Assembly: GCA_032622095.1 (NCBI GenBank)
Contig: CP136061.1
Coordinates: forward strand, 117,934,754-117,998,753
Direction: 5' to 3'
DNA length: 64,000 nucleotides
DNA from: Siphonodentalium dalli
Taxonomy: Eukaryota; Mollusca; Scaphopoda; Gadilida; Siphonodentaliidae
In this document: positions 23,419 to 35,229 of the stretch, in pieces
Position numbering within the stretch: position 1 is the stretch's first letter
Layout of the letters: each line of letters starts with the position of its first letter
Position numbers and translations under genes: made by a program
Notes under the pieces: generated by a model
What the model saw: only the letters and a program-made list of their open reading frames with translations
The model's database searches: none
What the model was told of the DNA's origin: nothing

Positions 23419-24278
23419 CCTGTCTGCAAGTCACTATATTACTAACTCTGGTCTTAGTCATAGTGACAAAAATGACACGAAGAAAAACTCTATTTACAAC
23501 ACTTCCTTAAATCATGTTTAATATTCATTTCTTAAATGTTAATTATCCATTGCATCGCAATTAGTTTAGTTATATAACTGAAAGAAAATGATGAGATGAG
23601 ATAATGGAATATGAGAACTTCACATCTCCCCACACCAAATGATATATTATTGTGATAAAAGGTTTTACTTGCATAGTTACACAGACATCTCTGAAATGAA
23701 CCCACTGAGGACATTTACCACAAACTACTGTTATCCTGTCAAAAAAAAAAAAAAATAACCTTCCTGCAACTTGTTTTTTTACCACTCCCCACCCCTGCCT
23801 ACGGGGTGTAATTTACCAAACAAGATGGATCGTCTCTTCAAGCTGAAATGACACAAATATCGACAGTTAAAGGGAAACTCCTTTTCTGGTTCTCCTGTTC
23901 CAACACATTTCGCTTTGTGATGCTTAATTGTGTTTTACATATCAAATTAATATAATTCAGTAGTAATCATTCTATATATCTTTCTTTACACCATCATGTT
24001 ATCCAATACGCCTGTACGAGTTTGGTGACAATAATTACTATGCCATAGCTAGCCATGTTGCCCGCTGAGTTTCTGCACAATAAGTCGACTGGACCAATTA
24101 ACACATTGCGTGTCACCAAGGTTGATCACTACTCATTAAGTTTTGCTATGATATATACAGTATAATTGCACGATCGATCGTCCAGGATTGTGTTTTATTC
24201 ACTCAGATATCATGCATAGTATGTTTTATTGATATGATCTCAATACATGTTTATCTACTTATATTAATTTTATGCGTA
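23419..24278. other. No recognisable gene
   Basis: An A-run lies at 23738-23752. Short minus-strand frames at 23532-23785 run across low-complexity sequence and are not supported as genes. Confidence 0.5.
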
Positions 24279-24282
24279 TTAA

Positions 24283-25219
24283 GGACTTTGCTAACCCAAT
24301 TTCCCCCAACTTTGATGGAATCCAAAATAAAGGTTTATGTTCACTTTTATTAGTAATCACAGTAACCAAACCCATTGATGCAACATTTTAAGAATATAAT
24401 TCATGGTCGATTATGTTAGAAATTCAAAATGTGAAATTTATAGAAGTTTTTAAAATCAATTTTTTCAAACCAAAATTCAACAAACACAATGTCCATATCT
24501 AAGAAAAAGATATGGGTATGTGTACTGAACACTGTGAAGAATGATGAACAATAAAGATATACTCACATTTCTTCAGTGTTATTCAGATTTTTGGCTTGGA
24601 AGCAGTTGTTTACAAGTGGTAGATTTCATTGCTCAGTAAAGCTATTTGGGAACTGGATTTGATGGGTCAAGTTAATGTTCACTCAAGCCAGCTGGGATTA
24701 TGATCAGCAGGTGCTGACCCATACGAATATGATATCCTGATTGGTGACCTAGTTTCTGGGATATGGGGTACCCCCAGGTTAAGGATCACAGAGCTGTTTT
24801 GTCAAGAGATTCACAACGCCCACTGTCCACAGATATAAACACTTAACTGTCACCTCACAACAAGCGATGTCAGGTAAGTTACTCAATCATTTGTAAACAA
24901 TTGGTTCTTAGTAATTTATCAAAGAACGCTTGATAAATATGAATATTATTTTATTGTTCATCATTCTTCACAGTGTTCAGTACAGATTGCCATATTTTTC
25001 TTAGATATGGACTTTGTGTTTGTTGAATGTGGGTTCGAAAAAATCGATTTAAAAAACCTTTATAAATTTCACATTTAGTATTTCTAACAGATTCCACCAT
25101 GAATTATACTCTGAAAATTTGCATAAATGAGTTTGGTTACTGTGATTACTAATAAAAGTGAACATAAACCCTTTATTTTGACTCCATCAAATGTGGGGAA
25201 AATTGGGTTAGCAAAGTCC
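24283..25219. mobile_element. TTAA-flanked element with about 280-bp inverted arms
   Basis: TTAA at 24279-24282 and 25220-25223 bounds GGACTTTGCTAACCCAATTT and its complement. The arms (24283-24560 and about 24945-25219) are roughly 85 to 90 percent identical by eye. They contain a TGTTCAC-TTTATTAGTAATCAC block and an ACACTGTGAAGAATGATGAA block near the inner ends. The spacer of about 390 bp (24561-24944) is non-coding. TTAA target duplication points to piggyBac-type insertion. It differs from the GTACACTAAATCC family. Confidence 0.85.
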
Positions 25220-25223
25220 TTAA

Positions 25224-26780
25224 GACAGTTCCCCAATTGCGTTTTTTTGTATTTTGCGACGTTTGCGTGTTGAGTAAAGATCAACAGCGACAAGATATTC
25301 ATGTATATACATGCTTGAGAGTTCGACCGCGACGTTGGTAAGCTTGGTATACTCATTGTGCGAATATGCAGTGGGCGACATGGCTTGTTATTGCATTGTA
25401 ATTATGACGACCAATTGTCTCAAAACTCCACCATAATAAATTGTCACACCTACTATGCCATCACTACGTTGGTACGTGTGCCCGCAGCCAATATCAGTGT
25501 GTCACTGGCAACACACAGTCGGATCCTTTGTGTCGAAAAAAATGTTCGCGCAATTTCGGAATGTTAAAAGCGATCTGAGAACGGCTTCTTCACCATCTAT
25601 TTTCAGATTCTAATTGTTTCGATGTTGTCATTTTAGTGGAAACAGGATTTTGCGAAGCTCCCAAGTGTGTCCGTCTATATTGTTTTTGTCGACCTGGTGT
25701 TAATAATACATGCGGTCGCACTAACGGTTAGCTGCGCTCTGTAAAAAAAAGAATAAGAAATGAAAAACTTTTTTAGATCATTTTCACCATCATTCTCACC
25801 ATTTTGACAGAAATTCAACGTTCTTTTTATTAAGAGTTTACTTGACTCTCACAATTGCAATTATATTTTAAATATTAATTATTATTAATACAACTAAATT
25901 AATATGGCAGTGACGTCTATGGGGTTGGCGATGCATGTTTACTCAGGGTGATCTCATGCACAGCCGACATTAATTTGAGCGAGAATCCAATCACATGTGT
26001 ATACTATTTTGTTAAAAGTTAGGCGTATATATCTTTAATTTTTCTGGCGAATGTTACTCCTTCAGCTGTACTAAGCGGAAATCCGACTTTACTTGTTAAC
26101 CGCAGCTATACATGAAGCGTAAACATTACTTGTTGCTGAAATTGAGATGGTGAAAGTCGGTATTCAGTCGCCGTACTTAACCTCGCCACTGGCATGACTC
26201 GATGGACGTATACGATAGACAATTAAGTATCGATAAATGTTAAAAAATGACCGTCTTTGCGTATTTACATCTAATAATGGTATGTTATACGGATCTGGTG
26301 CCTTAACAGCTTCAATTTGCTCTACCAGCATCAAACACACATGTAATCACACCATCATGATACACCACATCATAACCAATTAGATGGACCACTTGACCAG
26401 TGGAGTTCAGGTATATATGGAGAATGAAGTAGCTGGAAACGTACAATGTTACAATTTACAGATGTGTTTGATCTCGCCAGCTGTACATAGCTTCTGGAGG
26501 TGACAGACATATAATAATGATGGCGCCGCCATTCTGACGTTTCCTGATAACAATAATTGGAGATACCCCAGGGGAGGAGAATATTATGAACGTTAGCACA
26601 TTTCCGGGAATGCACATCGGCCAATACAACAACACAGTTATAGAGCTGATCCCGGGGGTGCTCTTTATCCACCAAAGAAAAACTCTATATCATGAAACAC
26701 GAACTTTCAACGTCATAGTGTGATGACTACCGATGTACAATTCCACACGGACGGTATCCTAAACGACACGCATATAATTA
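25224..26780. other. No recognisable gene
   Basis: Short frames only (for example minus 26370-26675, 101 codons, without motif). Nothing else is supported. Confidence 0.5.
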
Positions 26781-26784
26781 CAAG

Positions 26785-26840
26785 AAAACCATAGTCAGAA
26801 ATGGTAACGCCCTCAAGATCATATTATTATATGATCATAT
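26785..26840 (-). repeat. GGGCGTTACCATTT-family segment (inverted copy)
   Basis: Read on the minus strand it gives ATATGATCTTGAGGGCGTTA then CCATTTCTGACTATGG-TTTTCTTGT, matching 16345-16395, 38345-38395 and 56148-56192. Confidence 0.75.
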
Positions 26841-26863
26841 TATATATATATATATATATATAC
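26841..26863. repeat. (TA)n microsatellite
   Basis: Alternating TA/AT tract between the GGGCGTTACC repeat and the following foldback. Confidence 0.9.
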
Positions 26864-26879
26864 ACAGGATATGAAATGA

Positions 26880-26999
26880 GTGTTTCTCTCATATGATATT
26901 TATGAAACGAGTCTAAGAATTTTCAGTTTTTTCGAGCCTCCGGCGAGAGAAAACTGAAAATTCGTGACGAGTTTCATACATAGCATATGAGAGAAACAC
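26880..26999. repeat. Foldback hairpin
   Basis: Arms start GTGTTTCTCTCATATGATAT and end ATATGAGAGAAACAC. The inner ends TTTTCAGTTTT / AAAACTGAAAA close around a GAGCCTCCGGCGAGAG centre. It is non-coding. Confidence 0.85.
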
Positions 27000-27084
27000 G
27001 AATTACATATTCTATTTATCATATGACACCTATAAATTGAGTATGATGTCCAAAACGCACACACAAAGGCGATCACAACAAAAT

Positions 27085-27123
27085 CCCTAAATAGTCCGAA
27101 CGAAGTCGAGTACATCAGCTAGT
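27085..27123 (+). repeat. Helitron-like 3' terminus
   Basis: A short hairpin around GTCCGAACGAAGTCGAG is followed within 10 bp by CATCAGCTAGT. A hairpin shortly before a CTAG end is the usual Helitron 3' architecture. A second, similar terminus lies at 27590-27622. No 5' end or Rep/helicase coding is seen. Confidence 0.4.
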
Positions 27124-27622
27124 TTAATATATATTTTGGACATTTGTCTGTCTGTTTGTCTGTTAGCTATGGCCGGGAAAACTGCCGGACAGATTTGACG
27201 AAATTTGATACCTAGGGGAAATTATTTCCAGGGAGTATTTTGGACGGGTGAAATCTTGATCCCGACCTGACTTTGACATTCAAAAAGATCAATTCAAGGT
27301 CAAATCTGGTAAAACGGAAGTATTTCAACGAAATTTAATACCTACTGTTACTTTTGTCCCAGGAGTGTTTCGGGTGGGTCAAATCATGACCTTGACCTGA
27401 TCTTGACATTCAAAATTGTCAATTCAAGGTCAAATCGGGTAAAGCCGGGCAGATTTCGACGGGCACTTTTGTCGTGACTTTTGTCCGGGGAGTGTTTTGG
27501 ACGGGTCAAATCATGACCCGACATGACGTTCACCTTTAAAATGGTCAATTCAAGGTTAAATCGCGCAATTCTCCGAAAATCAGAGCGGAACATCCCGGAC
27601 GAAGTCGGGTCCACCAGCTACT
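27124..27622 (+). mobile_element. Possible non-autonomous Helitron with internal tandem repeat
   Basis: The segment opens with GTCTGTCTGTTTGTCTGT and closes with a CCCGGACGAAGTCGGG hairpin and CACCAGCTA. Between them lie about three degenerate units of roughly 110-130 bp built on GTCAATTCAAGGTCAAATC, GGGAGTGTTTTGGACGGGTC and CATGACC blocks. Coding is absent. The Helitron assignment rests only on the end structure and the repeated terminus at 27085-27123. Confidence 0.4.
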
Positions 27623-27789
27623 ATTATATATTTCTAGATTTAGTTACAAACTAAATACCTGTATATTGTACAAAGAAATGTTTGACAAATATATCTGTAT
27701 CAATATTACCATACGGGTCATTAAAATAGATACGACGAAACAAATGTTGAAGGGTGCATGTATCAGGTAAATTTTTATATTTCAAATGA

Positions 27790-29155
27790 TGACAGGAATG
27801 CGGAAAGTTGAAGTACCTACGTAATACTGGCTATCCGAATGAAGAGATATACATGTATATAAAAACCAAAATAGAAGATGACTGCTGGCGACAATGTTTT
27901 CCAAAAAAATTCAAAGCATTCGATAGCTCCCATCTAGTTGTCAGCCCGAAGATCAATATGAAGTTTGGTGACTATCAGATTAGGGATATGTCTGTACAGT
28001 TGCTAAACAATTCAGCCATGCAAAAGAGGATCAAACAGTAAGATACCAAATTGCTGCCTGTGGTAATGTTTTTTAACATAATTCGGGAAAATTAGATTAC
28101 TCTCACCCTGGTTATCCAGATGATCATTGTGGAATCTGGCGACGATCGGACAAGGGGTGTCGTCTGTAGGATCAACCAAATTATTTAGCCATAAAAATAG
28201 TAAAATTCAAGATCACCGCTGGCAGTGATGTCTTCACAAGGACAGTTTGAGAACAAAATATGGCTCAAATCTAGCGGTGACCCAAAATATCCACATGAGA
28301 AAAAGTTCTCCAATAAAAGCTGGCTGCAGGGTGCGCCAATTGATTCAAATTCGAAATTTAGCAGGGTGTACTGCTTGTGGCCATGTTTTCCCTGCAAATT
28401 TGATAGACTGATGGACAAAACCACTGAATCCGTTGAATCAATATACATGTATACATGGATTAATTTATATGCATTGTTATACACAGTACTGGTATATAAA
28501 GGTACTGAAAATAACAATATTACTAGTATACACAAAATAAACCATATGTCATGGCTATGGGTTCTAATATCTGAATATGACAGCTGAGAACTTGGTGTGA
28601 ATTGAAGAGTGGTGGTGTCTCAAGTATATCTAACTCTCCACGTTAGAAACATGCCATTAAATGTCATAAGTATAATCTAGCTTGAGGACAGAAGTTATCC
28701 ATAAAACCCCCCTTAATTCAACCAGGTCCTCGCGCGATGTATGGTCGATCACATGATGATCTAGGGGGGATTAGAATTGTTGTATAAAAACAGCACTGCA
28801 TGTAAATATAAAATAAAATAGTGCTACATCTTATTACATATTATTGCCATATATAATCAGTGACTATACAGACAGTCTGACAAAATAAAGTTTCAGTGAC
28901 ACTCTATCCGAAGAGGGTAATAATTCCATCTGTTACAGTCAATGGAGCAATTATGGATCTGGAAAGGTGAAATTTCTAAGTAATACTAGATATCGACATG
29001 ACGCGATAACATATAACGTAAATGCAATATGGCCGCTGGCGACAATTTTTCCCTATAAAATTAAACAAATATTTGATAGCTCTCATCTGATAGATCAATA
29101 TCAAGATACATATGAAGTTTGGTGATGATCGGATGAGTGAAGTGGATTGTGCTAA
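27790..29155 (+). repeat. Degenerate repeat family, three units
   Basis: 27800-27990, 28090-28260 and 28960-29150 share recurring blocks: GTACCTACGTAATACTGG / TTTCTAAGTAATACTAG, GCTGGCGACAAT, GATAGCTCCCATCT / GATAGCTCTCATCT and TATGAAGTTTGGTGA. The frame at 27808-28041 (77 codons) and the overlapping 120-codon frames at 28185-28587 lie within these units; I do not consider them genes. The repeats may be interspersed element remnants. Confidence 0.5.
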
Positions 29156-29179
29156 ACGGTTTAGTAATGCTTAAAAAGA

Positions 29180-29467
29180 TTCTTACCTTAATATTTTTAT
29201 GTTCACTTTATAAACTTCACTGAGTCATCTTTGTCATGTATTGAGTTTGATATCTTTTGTTAACAGTTTATAAATCATGTATGTCTCATGTTGTTATTTT
29301 AATTTATGTGTTTATTATCATTAAATAAAGTTGCATTCCTTAAACAGATTCTTACCTCAATGTTTTTATGTTCACTTTATAAACTCCACTGAGTCATCTT
29401 TGTCATGTATTGAATTTGATATCTTTTGTTAACAGTTTATAAATTATGTATGTCTCGTGTTCGTTAT
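29180..29467 (+). repeat. Tandem duplication, period about 170 bp
   Basis: The block TTCTTACC-TTTTTATGTTCACTTTATAAAC through TATGTATGTCTC occurs at 29180-29297 and again at 29349-29467 with few differences. An ATTAAATAAAG motif ends the first unit, so this could be a duplicated 3' end of an old transcript or element. Confidence 0.8.
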
Positions 29468-29479
29468 TATATTATATAC

Positions 29480-30440
29480 ACTTTATAGTGTGTTTCAGCT
29501 GGTTTCAGAACGAAAAAAAAGAAGGAATAAAATCAACAAATTTCTAAATTTAAAAACAATTCAAACGTTGTTGTATTCCATGTCCCAGCCCGGACATATA
29601 CACCAAAAGTTCAATAATATTCATTGAGAAACAACGGACCAAACGCCATATAGCACCCCGTATACATCTTTTATTCCGAGCTGGCCTTTTATTCCTAGTT
29701 GGCACACGTCGATTGGGGCGAGTTAGCCCTGGGACGAGTACGCCGATTCCGACACCTTCTCTATTTGCAGCAGGTATACATTCACGCTGATTTACGCGTA
29801 ATTTAATTTACAATGTTCCCCAATTGGTATCGTAAATAGAGCGACCTTATTTGACAGAGAATGCCTCTGTTGTTGATTATCAAGTTGCTATACATTAAAA
29901 ATGACAAATTCACATGCTCGTTCAAGCGCAGTAGTCTATTTTCCCCATGTTAAAGGACATCCACAAATACTAAATAACGCTAACCTACTGCGAATGTTTG
30001 ACAAGACAACTGTTAACATATTTGGGCTGAATTCATCTGACGCGGTATTATTCCTCAAAATAAACAACAAAACCATCGTTACTTGGAAATGTAGTTTGGG
30101 CTAACATTTACATAAATCCTCCACATCATTTATCCCGACACACACGTCAGATGAAAAACAGCCATGAAGTAAACGGCCAAATTGGCCGAAATGATGGAGG
30201 GGGTGATAACAGCTGATGTGAGAATCACATATGAAATATTTCAAGGGGATTCATTGTCCCCTATGTTATTCTGTTATATGAATAACTGAATGCGAAAAAC
30301 ACAATAGTTCTTATAAATACTGTTGATTTACCAGTTTTAACAGTTAGTTTCGGTATTATCGGCTGGAAACTATCAGAATTGAGCAATTTGGACAGGACAT
30401 AACGAACATGATTAGCACGCAATGGAATGCACAACAACAA
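29480..30440. other. No recognisable gene
   Basis: The 67-codon frame at 29901-30104 has no motif. Nothing else is supported. Confidence 0.5.
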
Positions 30441-30449
30441 GGCTGACGT

Positions 30450-30560
30450 ACACTCTTAGAAAATACTGTCGGTTTGACGGTGTCGAACCGTCGTAATACG
30501 ACGGTCCCATACCGTTTCATCAGTTGTACGGTGAATCACCGTTGTTTTATGCGCCCGTAA
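30450..30560. repeat. CCGT/ACGG-rich inverted motifs
   Basis: A cluster of ACGG and CCGT blocks (GACGGTGTCGAACCGTCG, ACGGTGAATCACCGT) forms short hairpins right after ACACTCTTAGAAAATACTGT. It may be one end of a small TIR element; the other end was not found. Confidence 0.4.
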
Positions 30561-30799
30561 AATGGTCTGTTATAATTGTGCGTGATTCCAAGTTCATGTC
30601 GTCAAAGTTCAATAGTATATTTATCGGCGACCACATTATATACGGCAATCATGACTCCTTACAGTATGACTGAATCTGACTCTGCTGATATTTAATATGT
30701 ATTATTAATTGTTTGTATTCAAAACAATGATCCGGTATCATCATTCTGTGCATTGCGGGTCCGTCTTATCTTGCGTCCGTGATTACGTTATTCTCAAAC

Positions 30800-30935
30800 A
30801 AATTCTGATAACTCTGAGGTTTGATTGGTGGGTTCATCGACTCGAAGAATCAATATTGTTTACACCCGAAGCTAAAGAAATAGTAATTTAGGAGAGTTAC
30901 TTCGGATTATGTATCTTTAAATATCGCATCAAAAA
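30800..30935 (+). repeat. Interspersed repeat shared with 45495-45640
   Basis: Shared blocks are TGATAACTCTGAG / TAATAACTCTGAG, then GGTGGG, TCGACTC, AATTTAGGAG and TTCGGATTATGTATCTTTAA, in the same order and spacing at both places. It is non-coding. Confidence 0.6.
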
Positions 30936-31142
30936 CCTGTGTCTGCTTATTGATGGTGCAGTGCCAAGTGATTATAACATCCGACTGAAAGAAACAGAAA
31001 AAAAAAATCGTAAATACATGTACATAAATCTCCAAATAGAGGTCAGTGGGATTGAAAATATCCATAATCCCTACAAGTATTATTGCTGCTACTGGAGAAA
31101 TGAGTACAAGCATGAATACATTCATTGATCAAATACCAGCAC
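30936..31142. other. Nothing recognised
   Basis: AT-rich sequence between two repeats; the minus-strand 72-codon frame has no motif. Confidence 0.4.
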
Positions 31143-31356
31143 CAACCAATAAACATGGTAATTATAATGAATTTATGACTCTAGTCATAAACTCATGTTC
31201 ATTATAATTACTATGTTGTTTGCATCGTTCATATAACACATGAGTGTATTTGGCACTAATCCATGGCTCAAATTCATTCATTTGTTGCATATATTCTGTT
31301 GACAATAAAAGGAGATTGTCACATAAATGATCGGATTAGTGTACAGCACCCCCTTG
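31143..31356. mobile_element. TTAA-family MITE, right half only (copy 2)
   Basis: This copy has the palindromic centre (GGTAATTATAATGAA ... TTCATTATAATTACTATG), then CTCAAATTCATTCATTTGTT and GGATTAGTGTACAG, all matching 48040-48243. The left half and its TTAA are missing, and the right border reads TTGA instead of TTAA, so the copy is old and truncated. Confidence 0.75.
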
Positions 31357-32740
31357 AGAATTGCGACGAGGCCTTGACCATTTGTTCCACTCTCAAACAC
31401 ATCGCAGGTCTTCGTCGCTGCAAATTCAAAAGACGTATTGCCACTGAGCGGCAATCATAGTGTATGTACTGTTCAAATCATTGGGAGATATTTCATTTGT
31501 CAGAAATAGGTGAAATGTCTCTGAATCAAAAAAATTCTAATTGGATTGAACTTGAGGTTAATCCTTACGAAATTCACAAAACAAGTGTCTTTGAGAAACT
31601 TCACTTTTCTGGAATAATGTGCAATAGTCCAGGAGATATTGGCCGACCCTGGCACTCACAGGACTCAACTTCGCTACCTTGGAGTTGGTGAATATTCCTC
31701 AACTCAAGTATAAGAGGAATCCTAGTGGGGGTATTTCCCCACATATATATATATATATGTATGGGTGGAGTTATAATAACAACAACACCCACTGTATTGA
31801 AACAGACATTACGTTATTAGCGTCCAAAATTAGTGGGGTGACGTTGGGACCATGTGGAGAGCAATAACCAATATGTTTATAACTGACAACATATAGATAA
31901 ATTAAACCGTTCTGAGAAAGTTCAGTTGCAGTTGTTGTTAGCGCTATTAGCTGTATAGTGTGCCCCTACGAACCGAGCGGATGTCTTTGTTACCGATATC
32001 GAGGCTGCCTTTTAGCCTAATATATTTACAGTTGAAGTCTGTAATATGTAGGTGGAACAGGTTGTCTTTAGGAATAATATGTATGTACATGTAGATATAG
32101 TCTATACATTATATAGCTCGATAAACACGACAGTGCTGTGACTTTGGAAAGTTTTTTTCGGAATAAAAAGCCTATATATTGATATTACCAATATCTTTTC
32201 TAAATTACGTGCACATTATTTGGGGGTTAAATTACAAGGGACGTGCCTAGTGGGTCTCCGTGGGGGCATACATAGTTCCAACTACACCTCATTGAATCAG
32301 GACAAAACAATCCGGAAAATTCAATGTTGCACCCCCTTAATATTTTAAGATGGTACCTATATAGTTTTCAAGCTTTTGGAAATTTACAACCTGCCACCCA
32401 TATGGTTTGTAAATTTGCAATTTATGGCTATGTAAGTCCAAACAATTTGACCAAATTAGGAACATATACGATATTTGGTTTAATCAGAACAAATGCAAGT
32501 TATTTTGCATCTGACATTTCCAACTCTTAATGTGTCAGGTGTCACCTGGAACTTCCCAATGACTATAACATAATTTGAGTTTACGTACCCCTGACGCACG
32601 TCCCTGATGGGCCCTTTCCGTTTAGTTTGAGACAGGTGTGCTACCAGCCGCTTTGTCGGCAACTTGTAGAGGCTGCAAGAGTAATTAAACAATTAGTAAA
32701 TTCACATTTTGTTCACATGAGTGGTGTCAATTTATTTCAG
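31357..32740. other. Mostly unassigned; weak cysteine-containing frame at its start
   Basis: Directly after the MITE, 31357-31460 reads NCDEALTICSTLKHIAGLRR in one frame before a stop. This could be an exon piece or chance. A TATATATATATA tract lies at 31744-31757. Nothing else is recognised. Confidence 0.35.
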
Positions 32741-32873
32741 GCTTCTTCAATTCTCGTGCCTGTTCGGAAAACGCAAAATACACATGCAGACACGGACTCG
32801 AAGGAATTGCCGAAGAAATCACCAGTGGGAACATTCGCTTTCTAGATGAAAAACAAGTTGATGGGCTTTGCAA
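32741..32873 (+). other. Candidate internal exon, unknown gene
   Basis: A pyrimidine-rich acceptor (TTTATTTCAG, ending at 32740) precedes 133 bp open in one frame, reading FFNSRACSENAKYTCRHGLE then EITSGNIRFLDEKQVDGLCK. It is followed at once by a consensus donor, GTAAGT (32874). The intron/exon signals, phase and soluble, cysteine-bearing composition look like a real exon. I do not recognise the family. Neighbouring exons were not found within the window, so it could be an isolated exon of a large gene, a relic or chance. Confidence 0.4.
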
Positions 32874-33044
32874 GTAAGTTCCATTAATTTATCGAGTTCG
32901 TGATCCATATGATTTGACACTAAAATCGTCCATATTATCTAAAGTTTCGCCATCACGTGAGTAAAATTTGGGATTAATTAAAATCAACATCCTTCGAAAC
33001 ATACAGCTATCATGAAGACCCCACAAAGCATCCAAAAATAATAT

Positions 33045-33425
33045 GATAAGAATAATCGTGCAGCCACATGGTGATTTGCGCTCCAAAATACACCTTAATT
33101 AATAATATTCGCTTTTGATATGTCCCAGAAAGACGCATTGAAGTCATACTTAAAATAAAACTTTCAATACGATGTTTGGGTCCCCCCCCCCCAAAAAAAA
33201 TTAATGATATCGTAGAACAAAAGAGCGTTTGTTTAACTTACGTGCGAAGAATGAAAACACCTGGAAAATGGCTGTGACCATGGAAAGTATTTTTCAGCGT
33301 ATATGAAACCAATAAATCAATACATCGTGTATTTGTCAACCTATATTATACCTCCTTGGAGATTACGTAGACAAAATTTGGAAGCTCCAATAATTAAGCC
33401 ATGTCCGTTTAACGCTCTTTCAGAT
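33045..33425 (+). repeat. Diverged copy of the 435-bp unit seen at 45.95-46.58 kb
   Basis: Shared landmarks in order: TTGCGCTCCAAAATACA, AATATTCGCTTTTGA, CAGAAAGACGCATTGAA, ACGATGTTTGGGTCCC, AAAAGAGCGTTT, CTGGAAAATG and TACCTCCTTGGAGATTACG-like text. A C-tract (33183-33190) replaces part of the GTCCCAAA repeat. Confidence 0.7.
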
Positions 33426-34009
33426 TAACCCTTTGCTACCTGTAATCCTCATGCATAAAATTATACATAGTAGTTTGTCACTCTTATCACTCCCAGGTGA
33501 CCAACATATGTCGACAGATACACGACATACTGCTGTACAGACTATATATAAGTGCTATTAAATGAATTACCATTGGATTTGATTATCTATGTTCAACTTA
33601 CGCGCATAAGTTATATAAACGTTCTTTATAGTTACAATATCAGGAATGACTGACAGACACAGAAAGCTCTTTGGTGTTCCAAACCAAATAAAACAGGGGA
33701 CCTTGGCAGTTTAAGAATGTCTTGCATGTACCTAATAATATCATGTTTTGCCCCAACATTATTAATTGTAGCAAGGCAATGCACATACTAACGTCATAGC
33801 AAATGAGCAAGACACTTGGTCAGGGGGTGGCCAATGATGGTTTTGATTACATCCTTAGCCATATTTGATAAGGATTACTGGGTGAATTAAAAATGATAAT
33901 GTCACACCAGTGAATTACGTTTCCGATGAGCGCACGCGATCAGCTGACCAGGGACTGTTTATGTATATATAGATTTCTGGAATGAATAATAGTAGAATTA
34001 CCAATACCA
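33426..34009. other. No recognisable gene
   Basis: Nothing supported in this stretch. Confidence 0.5.
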
Positions 34010-34126
34010 GGTCCAAGAATCTACGTCACTAATATAATCTCTAAACCGCCGCTTCAGACGATCGGATCAGGAACCTACGTCACTAATGTAATCTCTATAC
34101 CGCCGCTTCAGACGATCGGATAGCTG
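34010..34126 (+). repeat. 57-bp direct duplication
   Basis: CTACGTCACTAAT-TAATCTCT and CCGCCGCTTCAGACGATCGG occur twice in tandem. Confidence 0.85.
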
Positions 34127-34259
34127 CTATCTGGAACTCATGCAGTGGATGGGTTAGGTATAGGAGTTATAATTACGCCACCTGTGGTGTTTCTAGCTTC
34201 TGTGAGTTTGATATTGTGTGGTGTACAGGGCGAATGGTATTCTTGGAGATTTTGTGTAC

Positions 34260-34705
34260 CTTACTCAATCGTACCGATAGAATCACGTAGATGCCGAAAT
34301 TGTAACGTTAACGCCACCGGTGTATAATATGTTTATGAAAATATGATAAATCGTATCGATAGAGTCAGGACAGGCTGAAATTGTAAACTTAAAGTCACCG
34401 GTGTAATAATATGTTGTTGAAAATATAAATAATTTGATAGACTGAAAATAATATATAACCCATTGGGAGCCCCTGATGTATTCTTGTTTGTACCTTACGC
34501 AATCGTACCGATAGAATCACGTAGATGCTTAAATTGTAAAGTTAACGCCACCGGTGTATAATACGTTTTTGAAAATGTGTTAAATCGTATCGATAGAGTC
34601 AGGACAGGCTGAAATTGTAAACTTAAAGTCACTTGTTGTTGAAAATATAAATAATCTGATAGACTGAAAATAATGTGTAACCTATTGAGAACCCCTGGTT
34701 TAGTG
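34260..34705 (+). repeat. About 234-bp tandem duplication
   Basis: Two units (34260-34493 and 34494-34705) share CAATCGTACCGATAGAATCA, TTAACGCCACCGGTGTATAA, TCGATAGAGTCAGGACAGGC and GAAAATAAT-TGTAACC. Within each unit the CGTACCGATAGAATCA / CGTATCGATAGAGTCA halves are themselves related. The frames at 34495-34713 and 34145-34327 are not supported as genes. Confidence 0.85.
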
Positions 34706-35229
34706 AAGTGCATTGTGGGAAGTTTAATTGTGATTCTCCTACATCTTTATTTTCTGGAATTATCACCAAGATTTCTCCACTCTATTCTGTTAAAATGTAC
34801 CCTGATCGGTCATATTCTTTTGATAATTCTATCTAAATACATCTTAGCTACTATTCGGATCTGCTGTCCCGGTCGAAGAAGGTTTAGTTTGACCAAAACG
34901 GCTATTGACAAAAGTTTGTTTACAAAAATTGAGCATACTCAATGACCCGTAGGCCGTACACGCTGTAAATTTGTTATCGAAAACAAATTCAATTTCTTCC
35001 ATCTAAAACATAATTACGCGCTGAACTCTGTCATTTTAAGAATATAGTAGTATTATACACATACACACCAAGTTTCAGCTCAAAATTTTGAAAAATGACA
35101 GTTTTATAGACATAAATCGATTTTAATGGCAAATTGTTTAATGTTATTGTTAAACTTAAATTTTATCATCGAAAAAAAAAAATCATTTCTTCGATCTAGG
35201 AAATAATTACGTGCTGTACCCTGTCACAT
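34706..35229. other. No recognisable gene
   Basis: A 90-codon hydrophobic frame (34673-34945) shows no family motif. Nothing else is seen. Confidence 0.4.

Noticed and set aside
28185-28587. Pair of opposing 116-120 codon frames
   Set aside because: Mutual shadows inside a degenerate interspersed repeat; no family motif.
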